DNA from: CAYZJV01 sp049310885
Lineage (GTDB): Bacteria > Spirochaetota > Spirochaetia > Sphaerochaetales > Sphaerochaetaceae
Assembly (NCBI RefSeq): GCF_049310885.1
Contig: NZ_JBMDYO010000002.1
Span: 434,001 to 498,000, forward strand
Reading direction: 5' to 3'
Length of the DNA stretch: 64,000 nt
The translations under genes were made by a program, and so were the position numbers. Below, piece after piece: positions 1 through 9,295 of the stretch (positions within the stretch are counted from its first letter, which is position 1; each line of letters starts with the position of its first letter). A model generated the notes under the pieces. That model was not told where the DNA came from, did no database searches, and saw nothing but the letters and a program-made list of their open reading frames with translations.

Positions 1-131
1 TGCAAGTCTTAGTTTGTGGAACCTGTCTTGACTATTACGGACTGTTGGATCAACTGAAGGTAGGAACAGTGGGGAATATGTACGACATTACCCAGAGCTT
101 CCTTAAAGCACAAAAGATGATCACCGTATGA
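1..131 (+). CDS. yedF: YedF-like selenium-associated sulfurtransferase, C-terminal end only
   Basis: The gene is cut by the left edge; reading starts at base 3 and stops at TGA 129-131. The visible 42 residues contain VLVCGTCLDYYGL and VGTVGNMYDI, which match the C-terminal DsrE-like half of YedF proteins from selenium metabolism clusters. The N-terminal TusA-like domain would lie outside the window. The stop overlaps the ATG of the next gene (ATGA), so the two are translationally coupled, and the DUF3343 partner supports the identification. The role in selenium handling is family knowledge and not visible in the sequence. Confidence 0.75.
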   Translation, partial: QVLVCGTCLDYYGLLDQLKVGTVGNMYDITQSFLKAQKMITV

Positions 132-376
132 ACCGACAGGCGATCATCACATTCGACTCTACCCATCATGCCATCTCTGCACAAAAGACATTGTCCGAAA
201 AGGGCATATCGTTCAGAGTCATACCTACCCCGGTGGAGATTACCAGCACTTGCGGTATAGCTCTCTTGGTAGCAGTAGAGGCTGCCCCGAATTGCAAAAA
301 TCTCAAGGGGGCACGTTGCACCATTGCGGTGTTCTACGACAACAAGCTTGAGTTATTGGGCAATTGCGTTGACTGA
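128..376 (+). CDS. DUF3343 domain protein (selenium-cluster partner of YedF)
   Basis: An 82-residue cytosolic protein with the DUF3343 pattern: an N-terminal beta strand (AIITFDSTHHA), a VIPTP motif, and TSTCGIALLV, with the conserved Cys expected in this putative Se/S-carrier-like family. Its start overlaps the stop of the yedF gene by four bases, typical of a co-translated pair. DUF3343 genes commonly accompany yedF and selenium genes, so a role in selenium or sulfur transfer is likely but undemonstrated. The fold call is fairly safe; the chemistry is unknown. Confidence 0.75.
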   Translation: MNRQAIITFDSTHHAISAQKTLSEKGISFRVIPTPVEITSTCGIALLVAVEAAPNCKNLKGARCTIAVFYDNKLELLGNCVD

Positions 377-403
377 GACAGCAAAAACCTCTACATTTTT
401 TTT

Positions 404-1369
404 ATGGGCAAGAAAAAGATTACCATTGAAGACATCGCCCGAGAAGCTCACGTTGGTTTGGGAACCGTATCACGGGTACTGAACAACAGTGCACATGTCT
501 CAGAAAGTACCCGAAAACGGGTACTCGATATCGTCAAGGCACGTCAGTATACCCCCAGTGCCGCAGCTAGCAAGCTAGCTCGAAACGATACCGTGGAATC
601 GACAGTCGGTCTGTTGCTACCCGATATCGGAAACCACTACTTTTTTGAGATTTTTGAAACTATCTACCGAAAATTCCGTGGTATGGGGATCGACCTGCTT
701 ATCTTTAACTACGAGAAACATAATCCTAAGGTGATCCAGAAGGTGCTAGATGCCCAGCTATCGGCTCTTTTAATATTCGCATTTCAACTCGACGATACCG
801 AAAGGGAACTACTCAGACGAAGGAATGTCCGGTACCTCTATATCGATTATCCGAGGGATAACGAACATTGCATCTACACTGACAATGTGTATGGAGGCAG
901 GTTGGCTGCCCGGTATCTCATTTCAAAAGGGGTGGAAAACCCCAGCTATATTGCAGTCGATCCACCAGCCCAAGCCAATGCCGACCGCTACGCAGGCTTC
1001 ACCGACGAGCTGGCCATCCATGGCATGAAACCGGGACAAACTTTCAACGCAGCACTATCGGAAGAAGAGGGCTATAGAGTCGGTTGTGAGATTATTGAAA
1101 GCAAGAGTTGCGATGGCGTATTCTGCTACTGCGATGATATAGCCGCAGGTGTCGTGAGAGCTGTGCGCGAAAGACGAGCATCGTTAAAAGTCGTAGGATT
1201 CGATGGTGTGCGCATTACCGAGCATATGGGATTGTCGACCGTAAGTCAGGAACCGGGAAGAATCGGGACACAGGCTGCTACCATCATTGTCCAGATTATG
1301 CAGATGGAAAAGGAGCCCGATCCGGTGCGACATTGCATCACACCGGTTCTCATAGATCGTAATAGTTGA
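404..1369 (+). CDS. LacI-family transcriptional regulator of the adjacent disaccharide operon
   Basis: A 321-residue LacI/GalR repressor. The N-terminal helix-turn-helix (TIEDIAREAHVGLGTVSRVLN, about residues 6-26, then the hinge helix with PSAAASKLAR) is followed by a periplasmic-binding-like effector domain starting near VGLLLPDIGN. The length is normal for the family. No good Shine-Dalgarno precedes the ATG (a T-run does), so translation may be weak. The stop is 8 bp from the stop of the convergent GH4 gene, and a LacI-type operator sits at 9277-9290 on the promoter of the facing sugar operon. That makes it the probable local regulator. The effector sugar is not known. Confidence 0.88.
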   Translation: MGKKKITIEDIAREAHVGLGTVSRVLNNSAHVSESTRKRVLDIVKARQYTPSAAASKLARNDTVESTVGLLLPDIGNHYFFEIFETIYRKFRGMGIDLLIFNYEKHNPKVIQKVLDAQLSALLIFAFQLDDTERELLRRRNVRYLYIDYPRDNEHCIYTDNVYGGRLAARYLISKGVENPSYIAVDPPAQANADRYAGFTDELAIHGMKPGQTFNAALSEEEGYRVGCEIIESKSCDGVFCYCDDIAAGVVRAVRERRASLKVVGFDGVRITEHMGLSTVSQEPGRIGTQAATIIVQIMQMEKEPDPVRHCITPVLIDRNS

Positions 1370-1377
1370 TCAGAGGA

Positions 1378-2736
1378 CTAGGTAAGGTAACCAAGCCAAC
1401 GCTGTTGGCGCTCTATCATCAGATCTACCAACTCACGCACATGGTGGTAACTTCCTACGATCGGATTGGCCAAAAGAGCCTGTACCACGTACTCCTTCCT
1501 ACCTGTCAACACAGCCTCTGCCGTCAGATCATAGACCCCACAGTAGTTTCTCAATAGCGCACCGAACCCCTTCGGGTAGGACGAGAAGCCAATCGGCTTA
1601 AGCCCATTACGATGAACCTTTACAGGAACTTCAACTGCTATAGTAGGTGGTAAATCGTCGATTAGGCCATCGTTCATGACATTCACAGCAGGTTCTTCAT
1701 AACCACTATCTTCTAGGATCCCTTCGATTATCAGGACCATCCGTTCATCTCGCCGTAGCTCGATCTTGGGTTTGATCTGGGCAAGTTCCAACTGATAGAG
1801 ACTGTAAAAATCTTTTATCCCCTTATGGTCGACCACATCGCTCGCCCAAGGTATGTACTCTCCGAAATGGCTATCGACGGTTATGGGTAAGAGTCCGTAG
1901 GTTTCCAAGATCTCTTTGAAGAGGGTACGGTCAGCCCAGCTCTTTTCGCTTCTCTCTCCATCGAGGATAAATCGTTTGGTGCTACCTTCGGTCTTTGGTG
2001 CCTTACCGGTTCTTTTCACATAGGAATAGATATCGGAATAACCGACTTCTTTCTCAAAAAAGGCCGGAGCGAGCCTTAGGATATCGGGATAAGCATCTTT
2101 GCCCGAATCGCGATAGGTTGCCTCCAAGAGTACACTGAAGTGGTTCAAGCCACCCGATCGGAGCTCCAGATTAGCAAATGGCGTATCGAGGATTATCGGA
2201 AGATATCGCTCTAGGGAAAGAACTTCATGACAAAGACCAACGAACTTCATCCTTGGATATTTCCTCAGTACCGCTGTCGTAATTGCAGTCATTGGATTAG
2301 AGTAGTTGAACACCCAAGCATCGGGACAATGAATTGCGACATCATCACAGATTTCCATTATCACAGGGGTAATGCGGAGGGCATGAAAAAGACCACCGGC
2401 TCCTCCATTCTCTCCATAGATCTGCCGAATTCCATATTGTTGGGGAATCGTCCAATCCTCATCCCAGAGTTTGAATCGGTTGCCCACCTCAATGGAGATG
2501 ATCACGAAATCGGCACCCTCAAGTGCCTTAGCACGGTCTGACGTACTGGTTACGGTAAACGGAAGCGGATTCTCCTGCAAGAATGCATCAGCCTTCCTTT
2601 GCACTGTAGCAAGGGCTTCTTCGTCTATATCTACCAAAACAATTTCGGCACCATACAGTTTCTTACTCTGGAAGAAATCCCCTAGTGTTCCCAAGCCGAA
2701 CTGGGCACTCCCGGCTCCAATCAAAACCAGCTTCAT
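1378..2736 (-). CDS. Glycoside hydrolase family 4 (alpha-glucosidase/alpha-galactosidase type)
   Basis: A 452-residue GH4 enzyme. It starts with the NAD-binding motif LIGAGSAQFG, and carries the family signatures FNYSNP (about residue 145) and GLCHE. GH4 enzymes cleave glycosides by an NAD- and Mn-dependent redox mechanism. The Cys-His of GLCHE is typical of the metal site. The sequence resembles AglA/MelA-type enzymes acting on unphosphorylated alpha-glycosides, but the exact substrate cannot be fixed. A strong AGGAGGAG precedes the ATG. It is the last gene of the sugar operon, 103 bp after the GH65 fusion, with a small inverted repeat in the gap. Confidence 0.88.
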   Translation of the reverse strand: MKLVLIGAGSAQFGLGTLGDFFQSKKLYGAEIVLVDIDEEALATVQRKADAFLQENPLPFTVTSTSDRAKALEGADFVIISIEVGNRFKLWDEDWTIPQQYGIRQIYGENGGAGGLFHALRITPVIMEICDDVAIHCPDAWVFNYSNPMTAITTAVLRKYPRMKFVGLCHEVLSLERYLPIILDTPFANLELRSGGLNHFSVLLEATYRDSGKDAYPDILRLAPAFFEKEVGYSDIYSYVKRTGKAPKTEGSTKRFILDGERSEKSWADRTLFKEILETYGLLPITVDSHFGEYIPWASDVVDHKGIKDFYSLYQLELAQIKPKIELRRDERMVLIIEGILEDSGYEEPAVNVMNDGLIDDLPPTIAVEVPVKVHRNGLKPIGFSSYPKGFGALLRNYCGVYDLTAEAVLTGRKEYVVQALLANPIVGSYHHVRELVDLMIERQQRWLGYLT

Positions 2737-2750
2737 CGCCTACTCCTCCT

Positions 2751-2770
2751 ATGCCTGCATCCACAGGCAT
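2751..2770 (-). repeat. Small hairpin between GH65 fusion and GH4 gene
   Basis: The inverted repeat ATGCCTG / CAGGCAT has 7-bp arms and a 6-nt loop. It lies within the operon, just upstream of the strong GH4 ribosome site. It has no T-run, so it is probably an RNA-stability or processing element and not a terminator. Confidence 0.4.
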
Positions 2771-2839
2771 ATAGAACGCATGGTAACGCAATTATTCAAG
2801 AGTTTACAACCTTTTTTCCTTATAGTATGCCTTCCATTC

Positions 2840-5782
2840 TCAGAAGACGAGAAGATCTACCATGAGGTGACTTGTATCGGGCACATGGACCGAGCAGCAA
2901 TCGGGATTGATTGCCGAACCGACGCCTATAGAACGCATCTTTGCAGCCCGGATTGCTTCGATTCCTGCCGGAGCATCCTCAATAGCACAGCACTCTTCAG
3001 GAAAGACTCCCAACATATCAGCAGCCCTAGCAAAGACTTCTGGATCGGGCTTTCCACAAACAACATTAGGAGCAGGGACAATTACATCGAATGAATCGGT
3101 AAGATCGAGTCGATCGAGGATGAAGGGAGCATTCCTACTGGCACTTGCTATTGCTGTCTGTAATCCCCTTTGCTTGATCGCAACCAAGAGCTCCCGAATA
3201 CCATCAAGAATATCCGAAGGAGTAAGTTCCTGTAGCGATTGACGATACCAGTCGTTCTTGACCGTTGTCAGACGATCCATCTCAGCATCATCTAGTGCAA
3301 CCCCATTATGGTCCAAAATCACCTGGAGGGATTGTCTACGGGAGATACCACGGAGTTTCTGATTCACCGTCTCATCGAATTTCCACCCTTGTTCATCAGA
3401 GAGGCGTTTCCATGCCCGGTAGTGGTAGCCATCGGTAGAGGTCACTACACCATCGAGATCGAAGATTACAGCCTTACAATGTGGCTTAGTGGAGAGTCTT
3501 ACCGGTTTCTCTCCCACTGCAAACCTATCTGAACGGTGGCCAATGGTAAGTTCGCCTCCTTTGGTCACGTAGGTCGTATACTCGCTATCGATCGTAACAG
3601 TAAGCATGATCTTACCGAACGTGAGATGGAACGCAAGTTTATGCCAATCTTCAGGCATTTGAGGACAGAATGTCGGAACGGCCTCATGCATTCGGTAACC
3701 TGCGATCCCATAGACCATGGCCATCCATGAACCGGCCATCGCCGCGGTATGTAGTCCATCTTTGGTATTGCGATGTAAATCGTCGATATCCATAAGTGCA
3801 GTCTGGCGAATATAATCTATCCCCATGGAGACTTCACCAGCATCGAAGGCTTGGATACCTTGGATGCATGCCGATAGCGAGCTGTCACCGGTAGTCAATG
3901 GTTCGTAGAAGAAAAAGTTTCTCCTTCTCAGATACCAAGGAAAGCGGTGGTGCTGCAGAAGCATCGCCAATACGGTATCGGCCTGCTTGAGCAGACGGTG
4001 ACGGTAGATCACCAGTGGGTGGTAGTTAAGCAACAGTGGATGGAATAACTCTCCCCTTTTGTCCGTATCCCAAGGCTCTTTGTTCAAAAAGTAATCATCC
4101 TGAGGATTGATTCCCCTCTGCCCATCGAACGGAATGTACATTAATCGCGCAGCCTCAGCAAAGTTCTCCAATTCCTCTTCAGCTATATGTAACCGACGTT
4201 CCAAGGTGGTGTACAACTCAATCTGATCCCGCTTGAGTCGACCAAAAAGTGCGACCACCCCTTCAAAGTGGTGTTTTACCATGATGTTGGTATAGGTATT
4301 GTTATCAACCAAGGCTGAATATTCATCCGGACCGGTAACCTCATTGATGCAAAAGAGACCGTCTTTGGCGGGATTGAAGAAACCGAGATCATAAAAGAGG
4401 CGCGCTGTCTCAAGTAGAATATCGGCAGCTCCTTCGGCCAAGATTGTATCATCGCCACTGACCTCCAGGTACTGGAAGATGCTATAGGCAATATCGGCAT
4501 TTATATGGTACTGGGCTGTTCCGGCAGGAAAATATGCCGATGCCTCCAAACCATTAATAGTCCGCCATGGGAAGAGCGCTCCCTTCTGGCTCATTTGTCG
4601 AGCGCGCTCACGCGCATAGTCCAGTGTCGATATCCTATAGGCTATTAAGGCTCTAGCGGTCTTAGCTTGGGTATGGTTAAAAAACGGCATGCCATAGATC
4701 TCGGTATCCCAGAAATAGTGTCCCTCATAACCACTTCCTGTAAGACCTTTTGCTGCAAGTGATGACATACCATCAGCCCCAGTAGATTGGTACAACTGGA
4801 ATAAATTCAACCGTAAGGCTTGCTGGAGTTTTTCATCACCGACAATCTGGACATCGGCATGAGCCCAGAAATCTTCAAAACAGGAGCATTGCTCACCAAG
4901 AAGCTGGTCCCAATCCAATGCACAGGCATCAATTCGGTTCTCTGAGACTTGGTTGAGTGGCAACTGTTCACCTGGCCGTCCCGATGTATGGTAGTAGAAG
5001 CATTTGAATAGCTCCAGTGAACTGCCATGATGTGTGAAATGGAGACCAGGCATGTCTTGTGGGCTGTGGGTAAATCGTTCTATATGGACAGGAACTGTAA
5101 TCTTATGGACCGCACCACAGGAGAGATGTAAACCACTTTCCACCGTCTTAAAAGAGGCATGGAATGAGGGTAGTTGCTGCTCCCCTTCGGAAGAATACCC
5201 ATTTCCGACACAAGCGAGCGAAGGTTTGGTGAGCACCGTTCCTACGCGTGGATCGAGAGCTGACATGGCTCTTGGAACCGGCATAGCTATCGAGGAGTAG
5301 AGAGCGATATCGATCGGAGCACTTGCCGTAATGGTAAGATGCAAAGCTCCAAGATGTCTTTTAGCCATCGATATGAACGACTCCCAACAGATATCTACTA
5401 GAATATCATCCTGTGAACGCCATGTAATTTTCTGGGTAAGTAGCCCATTACGGAAATCGAGTTCCTTACGATAGGATTGCACTGCCTCGTCAGCAACGGA
5501 TATACGCTGGCCATCGATCTCTATCCAGAGGAAACGACAATCGGGAAGATCGAGCATGGTCTGGTTGTAACGGGCAAATCCGTAAGCATCTTCGCCATAG
5601 TGGATAGGAGACAACTCATAGAATCCATTAATGAATACACCCGAGTGTTGAGCAGGTTCCCTATCGCAGGGGAAGCCACGGAAGCCCACATACCCATTAC
5701 CAATCGAAAACAGACTTTCCGAACGCGCCAGATGCTCTTCGGTGAATTCGGTCTCCACCAGTGTCCACGTATCCAATGCCAT
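2840..5782 (-). CDS. GH65 disaccharide phosphorylase fused to beta-phosphoglucomutase
   Basis: A 980-residue two-domain enzyme. Residues about 1-760 are a glycoside hydrolase family 65 phosphorylase: N-terminal SESLFSIGNGYVGFRG, GYEGHYFWDTEIYG, and the catalytic-acid region NEVTGPDEYSALVDNN. Residues about 766-980 are a HAD beta-phosphoglucomutase with nucleophile motif VIFDLDGVVT, SASRNAP, GKPDPEVF and the acidic IEDAPAGIEA. The phosphorylase would split an alpha-linked glucose disaccharide (trehalose, kojibiose, nigerose or maltose) into beta-glucose-1-phosphate and glucose. The mutase half would convert this to glucose-6-phosphate on the same polypeptide. The N-terminal pattern resembles trehalose/kojibiose enzymes more than maltose phosphorylases, but specificity is open. 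It starts 3 bp after the permease stop. Confidence 0.88.
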   Translation of the reverse strand: MALDTWTLVETEFTEEHLARSESLFSIGNGYVGFRGFPCDREPAQHSGVFINGFYELSPIHYGEDAYGFARYNQTMLDLPDCRFLWIEIDGQRISVADEAVQSYRKELDFRNGLLTQKITWRSQDDILVDICWESFISMAKRHLGALHLTITASAPIDIALYSSIAMPVPRAMSALDPRVGTVLTKPSLACVGNGYSSEGEQQLPSFHASFKTVESGLHLSCGAVHKITVPVHIERFTHSPQDMPGLHFTHHGSSLELFKCFYYHTSGRPGEQLPLNQVSENRIDACALDWDQLLGEQCSCFEDFWAHADVQIVGDEKLQQALRLNLFQLYQSTGADGMSSLAAKGLTGSGYEGHYFWDTEIYGMPFFNHTQAKTARALIAYRISTLDYARERARQMSQKGALFPWRTINGLEASAYFPAGTAQYHINADIAYSIFQYLEVSGDDTILAEGAADILLETARLFYDLGFFNPAKDGLFCINEVTGPDEYSALVDNNTYTNIMVKHHFEGVVALFGRLKRDQIELYTTLERRLHIAEEELENFAEAARLMYIPFDGQRGINPQDDYFLNKEPWDTDKRGELFHPLLLNYHPLVIYRHRLLKQADTVLAMLLQHHRFPWYLRRRNFFFYEPLTTGDSSLSACIQGIQAFDAGEVSMGIDYIRQTALMDIDDLHRNTKDGLHTAAMAGSWMAMVYGIAGYRMHEAVPTFCPQMPEDWHKLAFHLTFGKIMLTVTIDSEYTTYVTKGGELTIGHRSDRFAVGEKPVRLSTKPHCKAVIFDLDGVVTSTDGYHYRAWKRLSDEQGWKFDETVNQKLRGISRRQSLQVILDHNGVALDDAEMDRLTTVKNDWYRQSLQELTPSDILDGIRELLVAIKQRGLQTAIASASRNAPFILDRLDLTDSFDVIVPAPNVVCGKPDPEVFARAADMLGVFPEECCAIEDAPAGIEAIRAAKMRSIGVGSAINPDCCSVHVPDTSHLMVDLLVF

Positions 5783-5785
5783 CGG

Positions 5786-6688
5786 CTACCCCTTTACAGA
5801 TCCTGCCATGAGTCCCTGGACGAAGTAACGCTGCAATGCGAAGAACACCGTCAACGGAACAACCATGGCTACGAAAGCACCAGCAGTCAACAGATGCCAA
5901 TCCTGACCTCGTGAACCAACCATATTGGCCAGTCTTTGAGTCAGCACAGCAACATCGTTTGTTCCTCCGAGGAATACCAAGGCGACAAGTAGGTCATTCC
6001 AAACCCAAAGGAATTGGAAGATGGCCAACGATGCGATAGCGGGGACAGAGAGCGGAAGCACCAATCGCGAGAAAACTACCATGGGACGGGCTCCATCGAG
6101 AAAGGCCGACTCAAAGACATCTCTTGGTATCGTTGAAATATAGTTGTATAACAGGTAGATTCCCAAAGGCAGGCCGAATCCCGTATGAGCGAGCCATATA
6201 CCAAGATAGGACCCTGTGAGTCCGAGAGCCTGATAGTCGCGAAGGATCGGGATAAGGGCAATCTGCAATGGTACTACCAGAAGCGCAACGACGATGGTGA
6301 AGAACAACTTCCTGCCCGGGAAAATCATCCAAGCGAAACCGAAAGCTGCCGCAGCCGCAATCAGGATAGGTATGATTACCGATGGTATTGTTACGGTGAA
6401 ACTGTTGAGGAAGGCCCTAGTAAGATTGTCACCGCTCGCACGTACAGTATCTCCCGCTGAATTCACGAAGGTATATTGACTTCCACCGAGTACCTGTTTG
6501 TAGTTATCCAAGGTGAAACCAGAGTTTTCTCCGAACACGGTCCACCAGCCAGTATTCAATACATTGTCCTGAGGACGGATACTGGAGATGAACAATCCGA
6601 GGATCGGAATGCTCCATACGATCACCAAGGCTAGGAGGATGATATTGACGATGACCGTACCCTTATGCGATTTCTTCATAGTCTTCAT
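5786..6688 (-). CDS. Carbohydrate ABC transporter permease, MalG type
   Basis: About 300 residues with six predicted membrane helices. The binding-protein-dependent transport EAA loop appears as ESAFLDGARPMVVFSRLVLPLS in the C-terminal third, where it would dock a cytoplasmic ATPase. A longer reading frame exists upstream, but the ATG at 6688 follows the preceding permease's stop by one base and fits better, because the extra residues would lie inside the neighbour's coding sequence. It forms the importer with the gene upstream and the binding protein. No ATPase gene is in the operon. Confidence 0.88.
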   Translation of the reverse strand: MKTMKKSHKGTVIVNIILLALVIVWSIPILGLFISSIRPQDNVLNTGWWTVFGENSGFTLDNYKQVLGGSQYTFVNSAGDTVRASGDNLTRAFLNSFTVTIPSVIIPILIAAAAAFGFAWMIFPGRKLFFTIVVALLVVPLQIALIPILRDYQALGLTGSYLGIWLAHTGFGLPLGIYLLYNYISTIPRDVFESAFLDGARPMVVFSRLVLPLSVPAIASLAIFQFLWVWNDLLVALVFLGGTNDVAVLTQRLANMVGSRGQDWHLLTAGAFVAMVVPLTVFFALQRYFVQGLMAGSVKG

Positions 6689-6689
6689 C

Positions 6690-7802
6690 TTAGAAACCCT
6701 CCCTCTTGCCGAATTGTCGTAGGTTGTACCACATGACCGGAATGACAGCCAATACAAGTACGATGGCTATCGCTGATCCACGACCGTAGTGGAGGAATCG
6801 GAACATCTGTTTGTACTGCATACTCGCGATAACCTCAGTACCATAGTTACCGTTCGTCATAGTGAATACGATATCGAATATCTTCAAAGAGATGATTATT
6901 ATGGTAGTGGAAACGGTAACCAGCGTTGATGCAATATAGGGAATGACGATACTACGGATTATCCTGATCTCGCTTGCACCATCGATCCTACCGGCCTCAA
7001 TGATAGATGAGGGGACACCCTTCAATGCGGCGCTTATGATTACCATCGCATATCCGGTCTGTAGCCATACTAAGATGACGATAAGGAAGATGTTGTTCCA
7101 CGGTTGTAAGGTGAACCAAGCTTGCGGATCACCACCGAAAAAGGTCACTACCGCATTTAAGAGACCTATCTGGTCCTCTCCTGCCGGCTTGTAGGCATAG
7201 ACGAATCGCCAGATAACACCTGCTCCTACAAACGAGATCGCCATCGGCATGAATATGAGGCTTTTGAACACCTTCTCCATTTTGACTCGGTCGGCAAGCA
7301 AGGCTATCAGCAGTCCGAAACCAACGGCTCCACCGGTACCGAGAATTATCCACATGAGATTATTCAGAAACGATTCCAACATCTTGGCATCGGTAAAGGC
7401 AAACAGATAGTTGGCTAATCCGACGAAGTTCTTGGATTGCGCATCAAAAAAACTCAAGTAGAGCGACCGCATGGTAGGGAGGAATAGATACCAGGCAAGG
7501 ATCGCGAGAGCCGGTCCTACGAATACGAATGGTTGCAGCTTCTTGGTGATCTGCAAGGGCATCCTATTAACTACCCAATCGGCAACCCAAAAAAGCATCG
7601 CTACTCCGCCGACACCCCAAATGATGGCGACCAGTGCTATGATTCCCTGGGAGGCATTGCTATCTCTGAGGAAGATGAAACCAGCCCAGAGGATTCCGAA
7701 TGCTGCTAGAGGGATGAATAGCGAAACCGCTACCCTACCGATGGTTACCATGGCCTGGGAGACGATTCCCCTTCCATCCGTACGATTTTCTGTCGTAGTC
7801 AT
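6690..7802 (-). CDS. Carbohydrate ABC transporter permease, MalF type
   Basis: About 370 residues and hydrophobic throughout. Two extra N-terminal helices precede the core permease domain. The EAA-type loop is IEAGRIDGASEIRIIRSIVIPYI. The start at 7802 is chosen over an upstream in-frame codon because AAGGAG lies 7-8 bases before it. The stop (TAA) is followed after one base by the ATG of the MalG-type gene, indicating coupled translation. It is the partner membrane subunit for uptake of the disaccharide degraded by the GH65 and GH4 enzymes. Confidence 0.88.
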   Translation of the reverse strand: MTTTENRTDGRGIVSQAMVTIGRVAVSLFIPLAAFGILWAGFIFLRDSNASQGIIALVAIIWGVGGVAMLFWVADWVVNRMPLQITKKLQPFVFVGPALAILAWYLFLPTMRSLYLSFFDAQSKNFVGLANYLFAFTDAKMLESFLNNLMWIILGTGGAVGFGLLIALLADRVKMEKVFKSLIFMPMAISFVGAGVIWRFVYAYKPAGEDQIGLLNAVVTFFGGDPQAWFTLQPWNNIFLIVILVWLQTGYAMVIISAALKGVPSSIIEAGRIDGASEIRIIRSIVIPYIASTLVTVSTTIIIISLKIFDIVFTMTNGNYGTEVIASMQYKQMFRFLHYGRGSAIAIVLVLAVIPVMWYNLRQFGKREGF

Positions 7803-7884
7803 GTCCGACTCCTTTTCACGATGTGAAGAGATGCACCGGTGGCAGGTCGGTCCCATCCACCGGTGCTAATACTATGCGTCTCTT

Positions 7885-9156
7885 TTATGGCCAGGATTTC
7901 TCAACTGTGTCCAACATGGCATCTGTCGATTTACCATTGACCCAGTCTACGATTCCGGTCCAGAAGGAACCTGCGCCAACCTGTGCTGGCATAAGGTCGG
8001 ATGCATCGAATCGGAAGACCTTCGCATTGACCAAAGCTTCAGCCAACGATTTCTCTATGGCATTCGGATAGGCATCGAGGTCCTGGTTCAGGTAGGGGAA
8101 CAACGCTCCACCAGCCTTCGCCCAAAGTTCACCCGATTCCCAGGTTGCCAAGAATTCCATGAACTGACGTACTTCGGGGCGGTCGTTGAATACTACGAAC
8201 TGATCCCCTCCGCCAAGTACTGGAATACCAAACTCATCATTAATAGCAGGAAGTGGGAATACACCGACCTCTTCTTCAAGATTCGCTTGGATATCATCCT
8301 GTAGGAATCCGGTCACGAAGTTACCCTGACGGTGCATCCAGGACTTCGGTGGATTGTCGAACATACTACGAGGAGAATCTGAGAAACTGGTGGTGAGGAT
8401 TGTATTGGTTCCACCATAGACATACTTTGGATTCAACCAGATGTCACCAAGGATATCGAAAGCCTCTTTGACTTCTGGTGCATCGAACGGAATCTCGTGG
8501 TTGACCCACTTATCATAGACTTCGGGACCTGCGGTCCGAAGCATGATATCTTCGATCCAGTCGGTTCCTACCCAACCTGTGGCACCACCGGATTCGATTC
8601 CGACAGACCATGGGGTGTGGCCATTGGCGACCATCTTGTCCATCAGTGCGATCATTTCATTCCATGTCGTTGGAACTTCATACCCTGCTCTTGCCCAAGC
8701 CTTCTTGGGATACCAGACGAAACTTTTGGCATTAACTCTGTGGAAGACACCATAGGGAACACCTTCATAGGATCCGAGGTCTTTCCAAACCGGAGCGTAG
8801 TTCTCATCGACGGTTTTCAGCAACGAATCCCACATGGGAACCAATTTTCCCTGGGATGCGAAGTTCACCATAAGCCCGGGTTGTGGCAAACCAGCAATGT
8901 CGGGAGGATTTCCACCCTCTACACGTACACTGATGAGGGTCTCGAAATCTTTCGATCCTTCATAGACCACATCAATTCCGGTTCTCTCCTCAAAGGGTTT
9001 AATGGCCTCTTCGAATCGTCTCGCCTCTTCATCGACAAAAGCACCGAACACCATGACTGTCTTCTCATCGGAAGCAGCGGCGTCCTTCTGTCCTGCCGCG
9101 AAGACTGATGGCATCACCATCAGTGCAATCAGCAACACAAGCACAACTTTCTTCAT
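7885..9156 (-). CDS. Extracellular sugar-binding protein of the ABC importer
   Basis: About 423 residues. The start at 9156 gives a classical signal peptide (MKKVVLVLLIALMVMPSVFA) with a likely signal peptidase I cleavage before AGQKDAAAS. No lipobox Cys is seen, so it should be a soluble periplasmic protein. The mature part is a family-1 (MalE/UgpB-like) binding protein with many aromatic residues suited to sugar stacking. An AGAAGGAG site precedes the ATG. It is the first gene of the five-gene operon, with a promoter and LacI-type operator upstream, and the 82-bp space before the next gene may allow differential expression. Confidence 0.9.
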   Translation of the reverse strand: MKKVVLVLLIALMVMPSVFAAGQKDAAASDEKTVMVFGAFVDEEARRFEEAIKPFEERTGIDVVYEGSKDFETLISVRVEGGNPPDIAGLPQPGLMVNFASQGKLVPMWDSLLKTVDENYAPVWKDLGSYEGVPYGVFHRVNAKSFVWYPKKAWARAGYEVPTTWNEMIALMDKMVANGHTPWSVGIESGGATGWVGTDWIEDIMLRTAGPEVYDKWVNHEIPFDAPEVKEAFDILGDIWLNPKYVYGGTNTILTTSFSDSPRSMFDNPPKSWMHRQGNFVTGFLQDDIQANLEEEVGVFPLPAINDEFGIPVLGGGDQFVVFNDRPEVRQFMEFLATWESGELWAKAGGALFPYLNQDLDAYPNAIEKSLAEALVNAKVFRFDASDLMPAQVGAGSFWTGIVDWVNGKSTDAMLDTVEKSWP

Positions 9157-9171
9157 ACCTTTTCTCCTTCT

Positions 9172-9187
9172 GCTTGGAATTCCAAGC
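9172..9187. repeat. 16-bp perfect palindrome in leader of sugar operon
   Basis: The sequence GCTTGGAATTCCAAGC is self-complementary with no loop and lies just upstream of the binding-protein ribosome site. Having no loop, it suits a protein-binding site or a duplex-forming leader element better than an RNA hairpin. Its function is unknown. Confidence 0.45.
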
Positions 9188-9202
9188 GTTATGATACATT
9201 GG

Positions 9203-9217
9203 TGCGTCTCAGACGCA
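9203..9217. repeat. 15-bp odd-centred palindrome in leader of sugar operon
   Basis: TGCGTCT-C-AGACGCA is a perfect inverted repeat about a single central base. It lies between the LacI-type operator and the first gene. It may be a second operator or an RNA structure. Confidence 0.4.
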
Positions 9218-9276
9218 GTGGAAGACGTCTCAACGATGGGGAAAGAAAAACTGGGAGAACTGCTTGTCCGTAATCG

Positions 9277-9290
9277 TGGAAGCGTTTCCA
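9277..9290. promoter_or_regulatory. LacI-type operator
   Basis: TGGAAGCGTTTCCA is a near-perfect palindrome with the central CG typical of LacI/GalR-family operators. It begins 5 bases downstream of the predicted -10 box of the sugar operon, overlapping the expected transcription start. Binding by the regulator at 404-1369 would block initiation. The link to that particular regulator is inferred from proximity. Confidence 0.7.
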
Positions 9291-9295
9291 TACAT

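Noticed and set aside
2227..3242. Several plus-strand frames in the sugar operon
   Set aside because: They are antisense to GH4 and GH65 genes with clear family motifs.
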